Assembly (NCBI RefSeq): GCF_009208735.1
Contig: NZ_WFLJ01000002.1
Coordinates: 248,001-312,000, forward strand
From: Janthinobacterium rivuli
GTDB taxonomy: Bacteria > Pseudomonadota > Gammaproteobacteria > Burkholderiales > Burkholderiaceae_D
DNA length: 64,000 bases
Direction of reading: 5' to 3'
Shown here: piece after piece, positions 1 to 8,118 of the stretch
How positions within the stretch are numbered: the stretch's first letter is position 1
Layout of the letters: every line of letters begins with the position of its first letter
Program-made: the position numbers and the translations under genes
The notes under the pieces: generated by a model
What the model was told of the DNA's origin: nothing
The model's database searches: none
Seen by the model: the letters and a program-made list of their open reading frames with translations, nothing else

Positions 1-2
1 GC

Positions 3-881
3 CTATTGATTGCAGAAGCAGAAGATCTCATTGTTGGCGCTGACACTCAAAAGCAGTGGCATGCTCGGGAAATCACGGAGGCAATTGAGGAGCGAGGCAT
101 TGATTTTGGCGGGAGGTTGAATCAGTACGTCACTTCAATTGCTCTAGAACGTTCACGAAACCTTGCTGACCTTGGGAGAATGGTCTGGGCGTCGAGATCG
201 ACCGGCGCCCGTGGAACCGCAAATCGTATAGACGTACATCAAGCTATCGTTTCGTATTTACTCACGGAAGGCCGCCCGATGCACTCAGATGAGATCAGGG
301 AGCGAATTGCGCAAGACCGTGGATTGAGCGGCTACTTTCAAATTCAGCCGGCTGGAGACCTATTACACATGGGCCCTGGTCTGTGGGGTCTCGCCTCACG
401 CGACTCGCCATTATCAACAAGCGAAAGCGAAGAACTAATCGAAGCACTCACCAATGCTTTAGAGTTACGCGGTAAGGGTTTACATGTTTCTGAACTCAAG
501 GGCGCGCTACACCCGATTATCAAGCATGTCGAAAGAATTGGCGATCCAGCAATCATTTTAGGAATAGCTCAAAGAAGCAGTCGATGCGCCATAGCGAAAG
601 GACAGTATGTTTTCTTACCTGGCTGGGGTGATCCGCGTCGCCTAACCGCAGTTGAGGCTGTGAAACGAGCAATACGAAAAGCTGGTCTAGGTGGGATGAC
701 GCTCAATGAATGTGCTGCAATGGCGGAAGCTTTAGCCGAGCGGTCAATACCACGAACGTTTGTCAGCAATATTTTAGCTGGGCAAATCGGCGCAAATTTT
801 GATGACGTAAGATCTCGGTGGACTCCACCGTCCGACGATGCGAACGATGGTTGCGACGATGCCGATTTCCAAACTAACTAA
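3..881 (+). CDS. Tandem winged-helix (HARE-HTH-like) protein, 5' end outside window
   Basis: The frame is already open at the window edge, so the gene is cut at its 5' end; the TTG at 6 has no visible ribosome site. The 291 visible residues read as about four successive winged-helix-like units (roughly 10-65, 74-132, 139-209 and 213-275). The second, with VHQAIVSYLLTEGRPMHSDE and then a hydrophobic strand ending GLWGLASRD, resembles the HARE-HTH/restriction-associated wHTH fold. Proteins of this kind are known beside DNA-modification genes, and here the stop overlaps by 4 bp the stop of the convergent methyltransferase. A role in DNA binding or restriction-modification is inferred from fold and neighbour; no nuclease motif is visible in this part. 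Codon use is AT-richer than the chromosome to the right. Confidence 0.55.
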   Translation, partial: LLIAEAEDLIVGADTQKQWHAREITEAIEERGIDFGGRLNQYVTSIALERSRNLADLGRMVWASRSTGARGTANRIDVHQAIVSYLLTEGRPMHSDEIRERIAQDRGLSGYFQIQPAGDLLHMGPGLWGLASRDSPLSTSESEELIEALTNALELRGKGLHVSELKGALHPIIKHVERIGDPAIILGIAQRSSRCAIAKGQYVFLPGWGDPRRLTAVEAVKRAIRKAGLGGMTLNECAAMAEALAERSIPRTFVSNILAGQIGANFDDVRSRWTPPSDDANDGCDDADFQTN

Positions 882-2074
882 GCGGTTTCAGAAGTCGGGG
901 GGCGAGCTTCGCCACCATCAGCCGCTAGTGGTGTATCTGCGTCCGAGACGGGCACGGCGCATGGCGTATGGATTGTGTATGACGACGGTTTCATTTTCGC
1001 TATGCTCTTCACGTCACCGTCAAATCGCCCAACTGCACCTTCCAGATAGCTTGCATTTAGCTCTACACATGCCCACCGGCGTTCCAATGCTTCTGCTACC
1101 ATGCCTGTAACGCACGAACCGCCAAACGGGTCAAATACAAGATCCCCCGGATCGGTGAGCATTTTTATGAAATATTCCGGCAGCAGTGCCGGAAACCGCG
1201 CTGGGTGTATTTCGACGCCATTCTCATTGCAGAAATCTTGATACTGACCGTTAGACTCCGTATTTGCGATCGCAAGCAAATTGGGAGGCACAGAACCTCC
1301 GTTATCAGTACCAAATTTTTCACTTATCACATGACCACTCGGCCGTGTCTTCGCTTGATATCCATTCTTAAGCAAATCCTTCATACGGTCGCTATATGGC
1401 GCAAGAACACGGCGATTGCTAGCCTTAGGGAACGGCGTCTTCGATAACCACCAGACACAGTTGACCGCATCTTTTACTCGGACCCGCCTGATATTTACCC
1501 ATTCGGCGGGCGTTGGTAGCTTTGACGGATTCCACCAGTAATGCTCTTGACATAAATGAAACCCATATTCCTCACACAACATAATTAGAAGTTCAAAATG
1601 ATAGAGACTTCTAGTAGGTAATCCGGATTTCCACGCGCCACCAATGTCAATCACAAGACTGCCTTGATCCTTAAGAACGCGACAAAATGCCTCTGCAAAA
1701 GGGCGAAACCATTCGCAATACATATGCGAGTCTTCGTTCCCGTACGTTTTTTTACGTACCAATCCGAATGGAGGCGAAGTCATAATCAAATCGACACTGC
1801 CGGTTTCCGCTTTTGCCATCCAATCTAGCGAGTCACCATTCCACATGGTTCCCAAATTGGTCTTGTGATATTTAGTAAGAGGGCGTTTTATCCTGGGCTG
1901 AGATCTGATCTTCGTCTTTGTTTTCGCGTCCGCGTTAGCAAGGAATCGGAAATATTCACTAAGCGATCTAAAGCCTCGCTCTTTCGCTCGATCCGTAATC
2001 GTTTGTTTTTCAACTTCACTCAGGCGTAGCGACGCTGTCGTTTCTCTTGGCACATCTGTGAGGGGTCTTGCCAT
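878..2074 (-). CDS. Beta-class DNA methyltransferase (N4-cytosine or N6-adenine) with N-terminal RHH-like segment
   Basis: 398 residues. Motif IV (TSPPFG, residues 99-104) comes before motif I (FDPFGGS, residues 314-320), which is the order of beta-class amino-methyltransferases; HPARFP at 290-295 is also typical of the group. SPP followed by an aromatic favours N4-cytosine, but N6-adenine cannot be excluded. Residues 14-48 (SLRLSEVEKQTITDRAKERG, then SLSEYFRFLA) look like a ribbon-helix-helix DNA-binding segment, which is uncommon on such enzymes. No restriction endonuclease is recognisable beside it, so it may be an orphan enzyme or the partner gene may lie left of the window. Two interlocking dyads sit 27-69 bp upstream of the ATG and could be bound by the N-terminal segment. 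It converges on the winged-helix gene with a 4-bp overlap. Confidence 0.85.
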   Translation of the reverse strand: MARPLTDVPRETTASLRLSEVEKQTITDRAKERGFRSLSEYFRFLANADAKTKTKIRSQPRIKRPLTKYHKTNLGTMWNGDSLDWMAKAETGSVDLIMTSPPFGLVRKKTYGNEDSHMYCEWFRPFAEAFCRVLKDQGSLVIDIGGAWKSGLPTRSLYHFELLIMLCEEYGFHLCQEHYWWNPSKLPTPAEWVNIRRVRVKDAVNCVWWLSKTPFPKASNRRVLAPYSDRMKDLLKNGYQAKTRPSGHVISEKFGTDNGGSVPPNLLAIANTESNGQYQDFCNENGVEIHPARFPALLPEYFIKMLTDPGDLVFDPFGGSCVTGMVAEALERRWACVELNASYLEGAVGRFDGDVKSIAKMKPSSYTIHTPCAVPVSDADTPLAADGGEARPPTSETA

Positions 2075-2100
2075 TTTCTATTTCGCCTAGTATGGATTGC

Positions 2101-2143
2101 GTAATACAGTCGCCAGACGGGTTTTCGTATTACAAAATGTAAT
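2101..2143. promoter_or_regulatory. Two interlocking dyads upstream of the methyltransferase
   Basis: GTAATAC at 2101-2107 is mirrored by GTATTAC at 2127-2133. The second arm overlaps a separate perfect dyad, ATTACA-AAA-TGTAAT, at 2129-2143. Both lie just upstream of the leftward methyltransferase ATG at 2074. The placement suits an operator, possibly for autorepression by the enzyme's own RHH-like N-terminus; that link is inference. Confidence 0.45.
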
Positions 2144-2218
2144 TGTCGCGCGCTCAGGTCTATGTATGCAAGGACCATTTGGTATTTTGCATAATTAAGT
2201 CCGCCGAAGGCTCATCTT

Positions 2219-3196
2219 CTACAGTAAACCCGGGATTTTTCTCTTTGCGACTGGCCTGATGTAACGCTCTAACGTGATGTCAGACCGATGGCCCGTCTGT
2301 TCACGGATCTGATATGGCTGAAGTCCCGCTGTCGCCGCTTCCGTGCAGTAGCCCGCCCGCAGGCTGTGCCCAGCTACCATCTCAGCTGCCTCGTCGCCTG
2401 CCGTAAGTCTCACAGCGGCCTTTACGATCAACGCCACAGACTGTGGAGTGAGCGCCTTGCATCCGACCAGCTTGTCATGCCGATTGATCGGTCTGAAGAG
2501 TGGTCCGCTGTCGATACCAGCTAATACGAGCCAGTTCTTCAAAACCTTGACCGGACAGCAACTACCGCGCGCACAAGGTATGAACACTGTCCGCCCAGCC
2601 CCCTCCTGGTCGGTCTTGGAACGACGCAGTAATAACTCCACGCCGCTATCGTGATAGGTGATGTCCTCATATCGAAGTCCGACGAGCTCAGACCGGCGAA
2701 ATGCGCCTGCAAATCCGACCAAAATTAGCGCCTTGTCTCGTGCCGCCCTCATTGCCATTTGTTGGTCGATGTGAATCATCATAGCGATCATGTCATCTTT
2801 TACTAAAGCGGTCACTCGCCTCTGCTTAACCCCGACCGTTCGACGAATGCCTTGCATCGTTCGCTTGACCAAGTAATCCTTAATGGGGGATTCCAGCCCT
2901 TGATCGACATGTGCCCTGTGGATAGCGATAAGGCGATGTTGCAAAGTGGCAACTGCCAAAGTGCCGGCAAAGCTCGCCAGATATTCAGCGACCATCGCGA
3001 CGCTTGCTGGTATGGCTCCACCATGCTGCTTAAAATGGCGAATGTCCGCGTCGTAGGCCCGCGTGGTGGCGTTTGACTGCGCCGCTGCGGAGTAACTCAC
3101 CACGAGCGCTGATGGTGCCGCCTGCGGCGATTTGACTGACCCCACAGTTTGGACTGATTTTGATGAATTCGTGGAGGGCTTGCTTGAGATTTTCAT
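2219..3196 (-). CDS. Tyrosine recombinase/integrase
   Basis: Site-specific recombinase of the phage-integrase/XerD type. Counting from the chosen ATG at 3196 (325 residues), the catalytic set is present: Arg167 in FRRSELVGL, Lys194 in RRSKTDQ, His277 and Arg280 in HSLRAGY, His303 in GHRS and Tyr312 in ERYIRP. The N-terminal part (about 30-130) is the SAM-like core-binding domain. The ATG at 3196 is preceded by GAAAG at five bases; an upstream TTG at 3259 would add 21 residues of poor-quality sequence. It lacks the arm-binding DUF4102 domain of the second integrase in this island and belongs to a different subfamily. It may mobilise a unit nested inside the larger element, or be a resolvase-like function of it. 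Confidence 0.85.
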   Translation of the reverse strand: MKISSKPSTNSSKSVQTVGSVKSPQAAPSALVVSYSAAAQSNATTRAYDADIRHFKQHGGAIPASVAMVAEYLASFAGTLAVATLQHRLIAIHRAHVDQGLESPIKDYLVKRTMQGIRRTVGVKQRRVTALVKDDMIAMMIHIDQQMAMRAARDKALILVGFAGAFRRSELVGLRYEDITYHDSGVELLLRRSKTDQEGAGRTVFIPCARGSCCPVKVLKNWLVLAGIDSGPLFRPINRHDKLVGCKALTPQSVALIVKAAVRLTAGDEAAEMVAGHSLRAGYCTEAATAGLQPYQIREQTGHRSDITLERYIRPVAKRKIPGLL

Positions 3197-3448
3197 AGTT
3201 GCTTTCGATGCGCTCTGCCGAGTCGCCGCGCGGAGCGTGAGCCGCTGCAAACAGATCAATTTCCATGCAGCGGCGACACCTATTGGTGCGGGAATCTCCT
3301 ACGGTTGCAGCAGAGGTAAGTGGAATGACGATGTGGCAGCTAGTGCCTGGGGGTATGCAGAACGATAGATGGAGTATCTGAAGGATTCAGTTTGTAAGCG
3401 ATCAGGCTGACATACTGGCTTCCGCACCCTGAAAGAAATACGCGGAGT

Positions 3449-3781
3449 TCAATACTCGCTGGGCAGCAGCAAAGTGGTGACCGACCGGTCTGCCTCAGTG
3501 ATGACCCAAAGACGGACTTTGCCGATATCATAGGCCGAAAATATGCGCAGTCCATGTTTGATCGCATCAAGATTCGATTGCGTATCCTCGGCGCAGATAG
3601 ATCCAAAATCCCCGTACTGATGCCGAGCCAAATAGTCGGAAGCATTCACTCCAGCGTGATCAAGTAAATCCAAAGCACCAGGCGTAGCCACGGTAGCACC
3701 TAGAGCAAATTTAGGAAAATCATGTGTAACGTCCTGCCCGGCATTGCTGGTCAGCGAGCGTTCATTGTGAAAATTTTTCAT
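3449..3781 (-). CDS. Small conserved mobile-element protein of unknown function
   Basis: 110 residues from the ATG at 3781, which has AAAGGT seven bases upstream; an upstream start at 3832 is less likely. The C-terminal half (LARHQYGDFGSI, then SAYDIGKVRLWVITEADRS, then a terminal LLLPSEY) recalls a small protein common on plasmids and genomic islands that is often labelled, without biochemical support, as a type I restriction M-subunit-like or plasmid-related protein. No catalytic motif is visible. Its place between the integrase and a lipoprotein gene supports membership in the mobile element. Function unknown. Confidence 0.6.
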   Translation of the reverse strand: MKNFHNERSLTSNAGQDVTHDFPKFALGATVATPGALDLLDHAGVNASDYLARHQYGDFGSICAEDTQSNLDAIKHGLRIFSAYDIGKVRLWVITEADRSVTTLLLPSEY

Positions 3782-3985
3782 ATCGACCTTTGATGTTAAG
3801 AAATTGCGGACGTGCGTGTACCACAGCTTCAACAGAAGAGAGGTGCACGTTTTTTGCTAATTTGGAGGTAGGGAACAGCAAGTCAGAGTGTTTTCTGACC
3901 TGCCTGCGACCTCATTGAGGGCATCATTTGCCGTAACGATGCTGTTATTGGAAGGGAACTGCGGGGACTGGCAAATACGGTGAGA

Positions 3986-4771
3986 TTACTTGCATTCAGA
4001 GGTGGCAGCAGCTATGGCGTCGTTCCGTACAAGCTCTTCCATGCCAGCGCTGGAGCGAAACTCTTCCCCAGCGGCTCTGGCGGCCGCCGCAGCTTGATCA
4101 ACTTCGCTGGAATGCTGTTTGTCCCAAGCCACCATTTTTGCATCTACACAAGGAGCGACCTGAGTTGAAGTGTCTTGATCATTGACCTGTTGCTCACTTC
4201 CCGCAGGCGGCCTTACTGCAGCAGTGGAAGATTTAAGTTCCGGACGGTTAGGAGCTTCACTAACTGCCGCCCATTCAGCGGCATCCCGACTAAATGCTAA
4301 CTGCACCAGCTCACCCTTTAACCGCCAGCCACTCTCTGATTTGACTAGCTCACCAGCACCAGAGATATCATACTTTTTCGTTGGTAAGCCTCGGAGCCGC
4401 ACATCCACCAATTGTGAAATGACAAGATGGCAGCCGAGATAGGCCGTATCTCGTTCATGAGCCACATACGCACGCGATGTTTCCTCAGGCGTTGCCTTTA
4501 GAGTTAATTTGGCTGAAAAATCGACCTGATAGGAATCCTCGGTTGCAATTCCATCCACCTTGCGAACATCGCTTACTGACCATAATGGGCAGTTCGACAG
4601 CTCTGCCATTACATACGGCTCTATATCCGAAGCACCTGGCTTCGACTGGCCGCATGCTGAAAATATGCAGGCAGAACCAAGAGTAATCGCTACCCCGACG
4701 ACTTTATACATGGCGGGTAAAAATAGAATTCTCCGGCGACTCAGCCGGCCCGTTGTCGCTTTCAGTTGCAT
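3986..4771 (-). CDS. Predicted lipoprotein of unknown function
   Basis: 261 residues from the ATG at 4771, which has a strong GAGGAG five bases upstream; a longer frame starts at 4810 and a shorter one, MYKVVG, near 4711. After a basic stretch (RLSRRR) comes a hydrophobic segment ending IFSACGQS, which reads as a lipobox with Cys as the first mature residue, so an envelope-anchored protein is likely. The middle has beta-rich sequence with two Cys (NCPLW and LGCH). The C-terminal third is Ala/Glu-rich and low-complexity. I recognise no family. The membrane-protein gene just upstream ends 51 bp before this start and reads the same way, so the two are probably co-transcribed. Confidence 0.6.
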   Translation of the reverse strand: MQLKATTGRLSRRRILFLPAMYKVVGVAITLGSACIFSACGQSKPGASDIEPYVMAELSNCPLWSVSDVRKVDGIATEDSYQVDFSAKLTLKATPEETSRAYVAHERDTAYLGCHLVISQLVDVRLRGLPTKKYDISGAGELVKSESGWRLKGELVQLAFSRDAAEWAAVSEAPNRPELKSSTAAVRPPAGSEQQVNDQDTSTQVAPCVDAKMVAWDKQHSSEVDQAAAAARAAGEEFRSSAGMEELVRNDAIAAATSECK

Positions 4772-4822
4772 GATACTCCTCATAGATAACGTTGAAAATG
4801 GCTGCCGCATTGGCCTTTTTCG

Positions 4823-5440
4823 CTACTCAAATCCGCCTGCACGGATTGACCGACGGGACGCAGATTCGATAGCAGCAATGCACTCATCGCGTTTTTGCTT
4901 GTTGGTGAAGGTCATTGCCCGCGAACCGAATGCACCGTGTATGTACAGGCTTTTGCCGGCCTCGCGGGTGATTTTTGTAATGGCGGACAACGGAACACTG
5001 TCTACGGTGCCCATATCCTTCAGGAAGCGAAAGCTGATGTAGTCAGCAATTCCATAACTGGCCGTGTCGCATGGAAGCAGCACCCTGTCCTGCAAGGGAT
5101 CGACTAGGACACCAAAATAGGTTGCTGCGAGCCAACGAGCAACTTGTCGGCCTAAGTAAAGGAACAGGAAGGCAAGGCAAGGCGCCAAGACGACGCTGAG
5201 GTACCAAGGCCCTTGTGCAAGCGAAAGGATCAGGTATGCCGACACGGCCGTAAGGCCGCCCCCGAGACCTAGCGGATACCAAAGGCTTGCGGTATCGAAA
5301 ATACGCTGCGATGAAGTGCTGGCCGCGAAATCCCTTTTTAGTCGGCTGTAATGTCTCCATGCGAAGACAAGAAATGGTATGAAAAGGACCATTCCCAATA
5401 CGATATACAGGTCACTATCGTCTTTCTTTTTTGCTGCCAA
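4823..5440 (-). CDS. Predicted inner-membrane protein of unknown function
   Basis: 205 residues if translation starts at the TTG at 5440, which follows AGGGAG at six bases; the frame stays open to another TTG at 5476 without a ribosome site. Hydrophobic segments are visible near residues 10-30 (LYIVLGMVLFIPFLVFAW) and as a pair near 58-100 (GGGLTAVSAYLILSL and VVLAPCLAFLFLYL). The C-terminal ~90 residues are soluble and end basic. I do not recognise the family. It precedes the lipoprotein gene in the same direction and diverges from the XRE regulator; the mirrored operators at 5489-5542 lie in the shared promoter region, so repression by that regulator is likely. Confidence 0.55.
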   Translation of the reverse strand: MAAKKKDDSDLYIVLGMVLFIPFLVFAWRHYSRLKRDFAASTSSQRIFDTASLWYPLGLGGGLTAVSAYLILSLAQGPWYLSVVLAPCLAFLFLYLGRQVARWLAATYFGVLVDPLQDRVLLPCDTASYGIADYISFRFLKDMGTVDSVPLSAITKITREAGKSLYIHGAFGSRAMTFTNKQKRDECIAAIESASRRSIRAGGFE

Positions 5441-5488
5441 TTGAATCTCCCTAATGAGGAACACAAGAATAGCCAAACATTAAAATAA

Positions 5489-5542
5489 CACTTTGAGTTT
5501 ACTTATTGTCTCATGGAAATTATTTTAAGCAAACTCAAAGTG
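5489..5542. promoter_or_regulatory. Paired mirrored operators between XRE regulator and divergent membrane gene
   Basis: CACTTTGAGTTT (5489-5500) and AAACTCAAAGTG (5531-5542) are perfect reverse complements, centres 42 bp apart, about four helical turns. Each contains its own short dyad, ACT-N3-AGT. They cover the space between the divergent starts at 5440 and 5544/5580. The form resembles the operators of XRE-type controller proteins; binding by the adjacent regulator is inferred. Confidence 0.6.
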
Positions 5543-5543
5543 G

Positions 5544-5825
5544 GTGGAGTTAGCCATCGAAAAAACGGATGCTTCGCCTGTGACAAGCCTCCAAACCCAA
5601 AAATGTGCTGCGCAGCTGCTCTTCGCCGTCAACATGAGACGCATACGCCTCGCCAAATCGCTAACCCAAGAGAAGGTTGCGGAATATGCCGAGCTGCACA
5701 AGAATTACATTTCCTCCGTTGAACGCGGTGAGAGAAACATTTCAATCTGCAATATCGAGCGCATCGCACGCGCCCTAGGTGTGCCCATGGCAGAATTGCT
5801 GTCTCCCCCACCGCCGCAGGAGTAG
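5544..5825 (+). CDS. XRE-family helix-turn-helix regulator, controller-protein-like
   Basis: The frame starts at GTG 5544; GTG 5580 is an equally plausible start, while the ATG at 5634 would cut into the first helix of the HTH domain. A complete HTH_3 domain runs from FAVNMRRIRLAKSLTQEKVA through NYISSVERGERNISICNIE to ALGVPMAELL. Size, the YISxVERGxRNIS stretch and the lack of any other domain recall restriction-modification controller (C) proteins and small phage/ICE repressors. The mirrored ACT-N3-AGT operators directly upstream suggest autoregulation together with control of the divergent membrane-protein/lipoprotein pair. No restriction gene is adjacent, so the controller analogy is structural only. 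Confidence 0.8.
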   Translation: MELAIEKTDASPVTSLQTQKCAAQLLFAVNMRRIRLAKSLTQEKVAEYAELHKNYISSVERGERNISICNIERIARALGVPMAELLSPPPPQE

Positions 5826-5868
5826 CTAAAGCCGGACGCTTTATCCAGCTAGATAGACGAACGTCCGG

Positions 5869-6384
5869 TTACTTCTTCGTCGATGATGCGATCTTTCCCA
5901 TCGGATGTACGCCGATGTACCAGGCTGGCTGCAGCACATCAAGGTCAGTACGGACCTGCAACTTCGCATCTGCTGCAGGATCAATTGCGTAGGTCACGAT
6001 TTTTGCGTCGTGACTCGCCTTGGCCCGATGGATTACAACAAATCGCCCCATTTCCCAGTCGGTGTCATAGTCGACCAACGCCATGCAGAGATCCGGCAAG
6101 GTAGCCGTACCCGTGCATTCCTTCCACACAGTCGCCACCCAGCCATACTTTGCGAAGATGCTTGCAAGGAAATCCGCATCGATCCAGTGACTATAGGGGC
6201 CGATTGCAGGCATGCCGAGTTCCTCGGCCTTTTTGAAAACATCTTCGATCGTGGTAGAGGCAATGATCGCAATCGACGCGAACGCATATGCGTGACGATC
6301 CTTGGTTCCGACATGCTTAAATGCCGCTTGAAAGCCTGCGGTGTTGGAAGTAACTACGCCAGGAAGTGTAGGTAAGGTGCTCAT
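5869..6384 (-). CDS. Island protein of unknown function
   Basis: 171 residues from the ATG at 6384, preceded by AAGGAA at six bases; upstream in-frame codons to 6465 lack a ribosome site. The protein starts MSTLPTLPGVVTSNTAGF and has no signal peptide or clear membrane segment. It has conserved-looking stretches GPYSHWIDADFLASIF and WKECTGTATLPDL, the latter with one Cys, and a beta-rich C-terminal half ending AWYIGVHPMGKI. I do not recognise a family or a catalytic signature and assign no function. It converges on the XRE gene, 43 bp apart. Composition matches the rest of the mobile element. Confidence 0.5.
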   Translation of the reverse strand: MSTLPTLPGVVTSNTAGFQAAFKHVGTKDRHAYAFASIAIIASTTIEDVFKKAEELGMPAIGPYSHWIDADFLASIFAKYGWVATVWKECTGTATLPDLCMALVDYDTDWEMGRFVVIHRAKASHDAKIVTYAIDPAADAKLQVRTDLDVLQPAWYIGVHPMGKIASSTKK

Positions 6385-6822
6385 GTTTATTCCTTGAAAT
6401 GATAAAAGAAGCGCGCAGCAAAGCCTGCCGAACGAGCGGCAACCAAGATCGGGCTGTAATGGCATAAGGGGATTGCTGAAGCATCGATCTACCGTCCTTG
6501 TCTCGGAGGCGACCTGATCAGACTTGCGGCACTGCGCGATGAATCGAATTCGGCACCTTGAACGATGCGTAGCTTGAACTCGATATCAACATTTTACCAC
6601 AAAGACAATATTTCAATTATGGCAAATAACTTTGCCATTTCCAGCGCTTCTCCAGCATTCAGGAGAGCTTTCCCTTGTATGTCGGCGCATGCTCACTAAG
6701 CAATACGTGCTCACAATGCCAGAGAACGCGATAAAACGGCCAGACAAGCGCGTAATGCACGCGACACGACACTTGACAGCGCCGACGATGCCAAACGCCG
6801 CACAACGCGGGATTTGCAAATC
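6385..6822. other. Gene-free stretch between unknown gene and integrase, with two dyads
   Basis: No credible gene is seen. It holds a perfect hairpin, ATGGCAAA-TAAC-TTTGCCAT (6619-6638), placed where the leftward integrase transcript would end. A perfect 14-bp palindrome, GGATTTGCAAATCC (6810-6823), abuts the integrase stop codon. The ribosome site of the gene at 5869-6384 lies at its left edge. Confidence 0.5.
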
Positions 6823-8112
6823 CTAGTTAGCGGCATATTCGAGGCGCTGTAGATAGGCTCCCCAGGTTGCCAACGCTTCGCTACGTTCCGGAAAATAAGT
6901 ATGGACATCGTAAATGCCTTCAATCCCAGGCAGTTTATGATTTAGGCACATTTCTGTGATGTCGCGCGGAATACCTAATGCACGCATATGACTTTTTGCC
7001 GTGGAGCGCAAGTCATGAGGAGTAAATCGTCTGACAGAAGGCGAATATTCCGTGAGCCAGAACTCAATAGCGGCTCCGATGGTATTGGGATTGATAGGCG
7101 CATCGCCACCAAACTTCCTCTTTCGTTGCTCTGCCCTACTTGGCAAGATAAAGGAGGAATCGCCGCTCAAGGTCTTCAACTCCGTCAACCATTCCAGGAC
7201 CGGGCCAGACAATGGGATCTGCATGCCGGGTCCAGTTTTCGTAGAAGGCACGCTCCACACTGCAGATTCAAAATCAAACTGTTCCCAGCGTGCATTACGG
7301 AGTTCGTCAGACCTTACGGCGGTTCCTAGCAGCAAACGAACAGCCAAGGCGTTCTCGCGGTTCATTTTCGCTCTAAGAACGATTCGTAACTCAGCCTCAG
7401 ACAGCATCAACCTCAGACGCACAGGAGGACGCCGGCCAAGCAAGGCGGTAAGCTCAATGCCCACACAAGGGTTGGCCGCTACCAGCTTCCTACCAGCGGC
7501 ATGCCTGAATAACATCCGCGCAGTCGAAAGAAGTGTCCGCGATTCACTCCAGGGGGCATCGACAAACTCGATCATCTCAACGATATCCATTGACGACACC
7601 TGAGAAACCGTCAATCCGCCTAGCCGATTTTCGATACGGACAAGACTACGTCCATAACCCTTTTGGCTACTCACCGAAAGGTCTGCCAATATCTTCTCGC
7701 GGTAGTCCTCGATCAGCCGACGGACCGTCCAATCTTTCAATGCCGAAGAAACCATGCGCCGCTTCTCTGCAGCCGGATCGCCCCCCTGGTCTATTTCCAC
7801 CCGTTTTTCCCGAGCCATTTTTCTTGCAGCGGCCAGACCCAAGTCTGGATAGTTTCCAAGGGTCAGCTCCCGGACACGGCCTCCATACCGATATCGCAAT
7901 ATCCAGGATGCAGTCCCACTCTTAGATATAGTAAACGTCAGGCCATCCCCGTCGGACCTTGCCAACGGCACCGGAAGCACGGTAACCTCGTCCGTCGATG
8001 GATCGCGTACCGTGGGTGCGACGCCATTTTCTACAGCCCTCAGCCAGTGCTGTAATTGCATGGCATCAAGTCGGTCTCTGTTCTTGATTTTTGTTGTCAT
8101 ATTTCTGCCCAT
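6823..8112 (-). CDS. P4-type tyrosine integrase with DUF4102 arm-binding domain
   Basis: 429 residues from the ATG at 8112; a second ATG at 8100 (MTTKIKN) is possible. The N-terminal part contains the DUF4102/Arm-DNA-binding pattern (GLTFTISKSGTASWILRYRY, then LGNYPDLGLAAARKMA). The catalytic domain has Arg267 (AVRSDELR), Lys292 (STKTG), His366 and Arg369 (PHDLRS), His392 (LNHK) and the nucleophile Tyr406 (HTYFPER). These integrases typically sit at one end of a genomic island next to the attachment site. Here the N-terminus faces the composition break at about 8.26 kb, which fits. Tandem repeats just upstream of the ATG (8119-8140) may be integrase or accessory-protein sites. Confidence 0.92.
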   Translation of the reverse strand: MGRNMTTKIKNRDRLDAMQLQHWLRAVENGVAPTVRDPSTDEVTVLPVPLARSDGDGLTFTISKSGTASWILRYRYGGRVRELTLGNYPDLGLAAARKMAREKRVEIDQGGDPAAEKRRMVSSALKDWTVRRLIEDYREKILADLSVSSQKGYGRSLVRIENRLGGLTVSQVSSMDIVEMIEFVDAPWSESRTLLSTARMLFRHAAGRKLVAANPCVGIELTALLGRRPPVRLRLMLSEAELRIVLRAKMNRENALAVRLLLGTAVRSDELRNARWEQFDFESAVWSVPSTKTGPGMQIPLSGPVLEWLTELKTLSGDSSFILPSRAEQRKRKFGGDAPINPNTIGAAIEFWLTEYSPSVRRFTPHDLRSTAKSHMRALGIPRDITEMCLNHKLPGIEGIYDVHTYFPERSEALATWGAYLQRLEYAAN

Positions 8113-8118
8113 CGTATG

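Noticed and set aside
3882..3899. GTCAGA/TCTGAC hairpin near the lipoprotein gene end
   Set aside because: Only six base pairs, no T-tract, and 87 bp from the stop; too weak to call a terminator.
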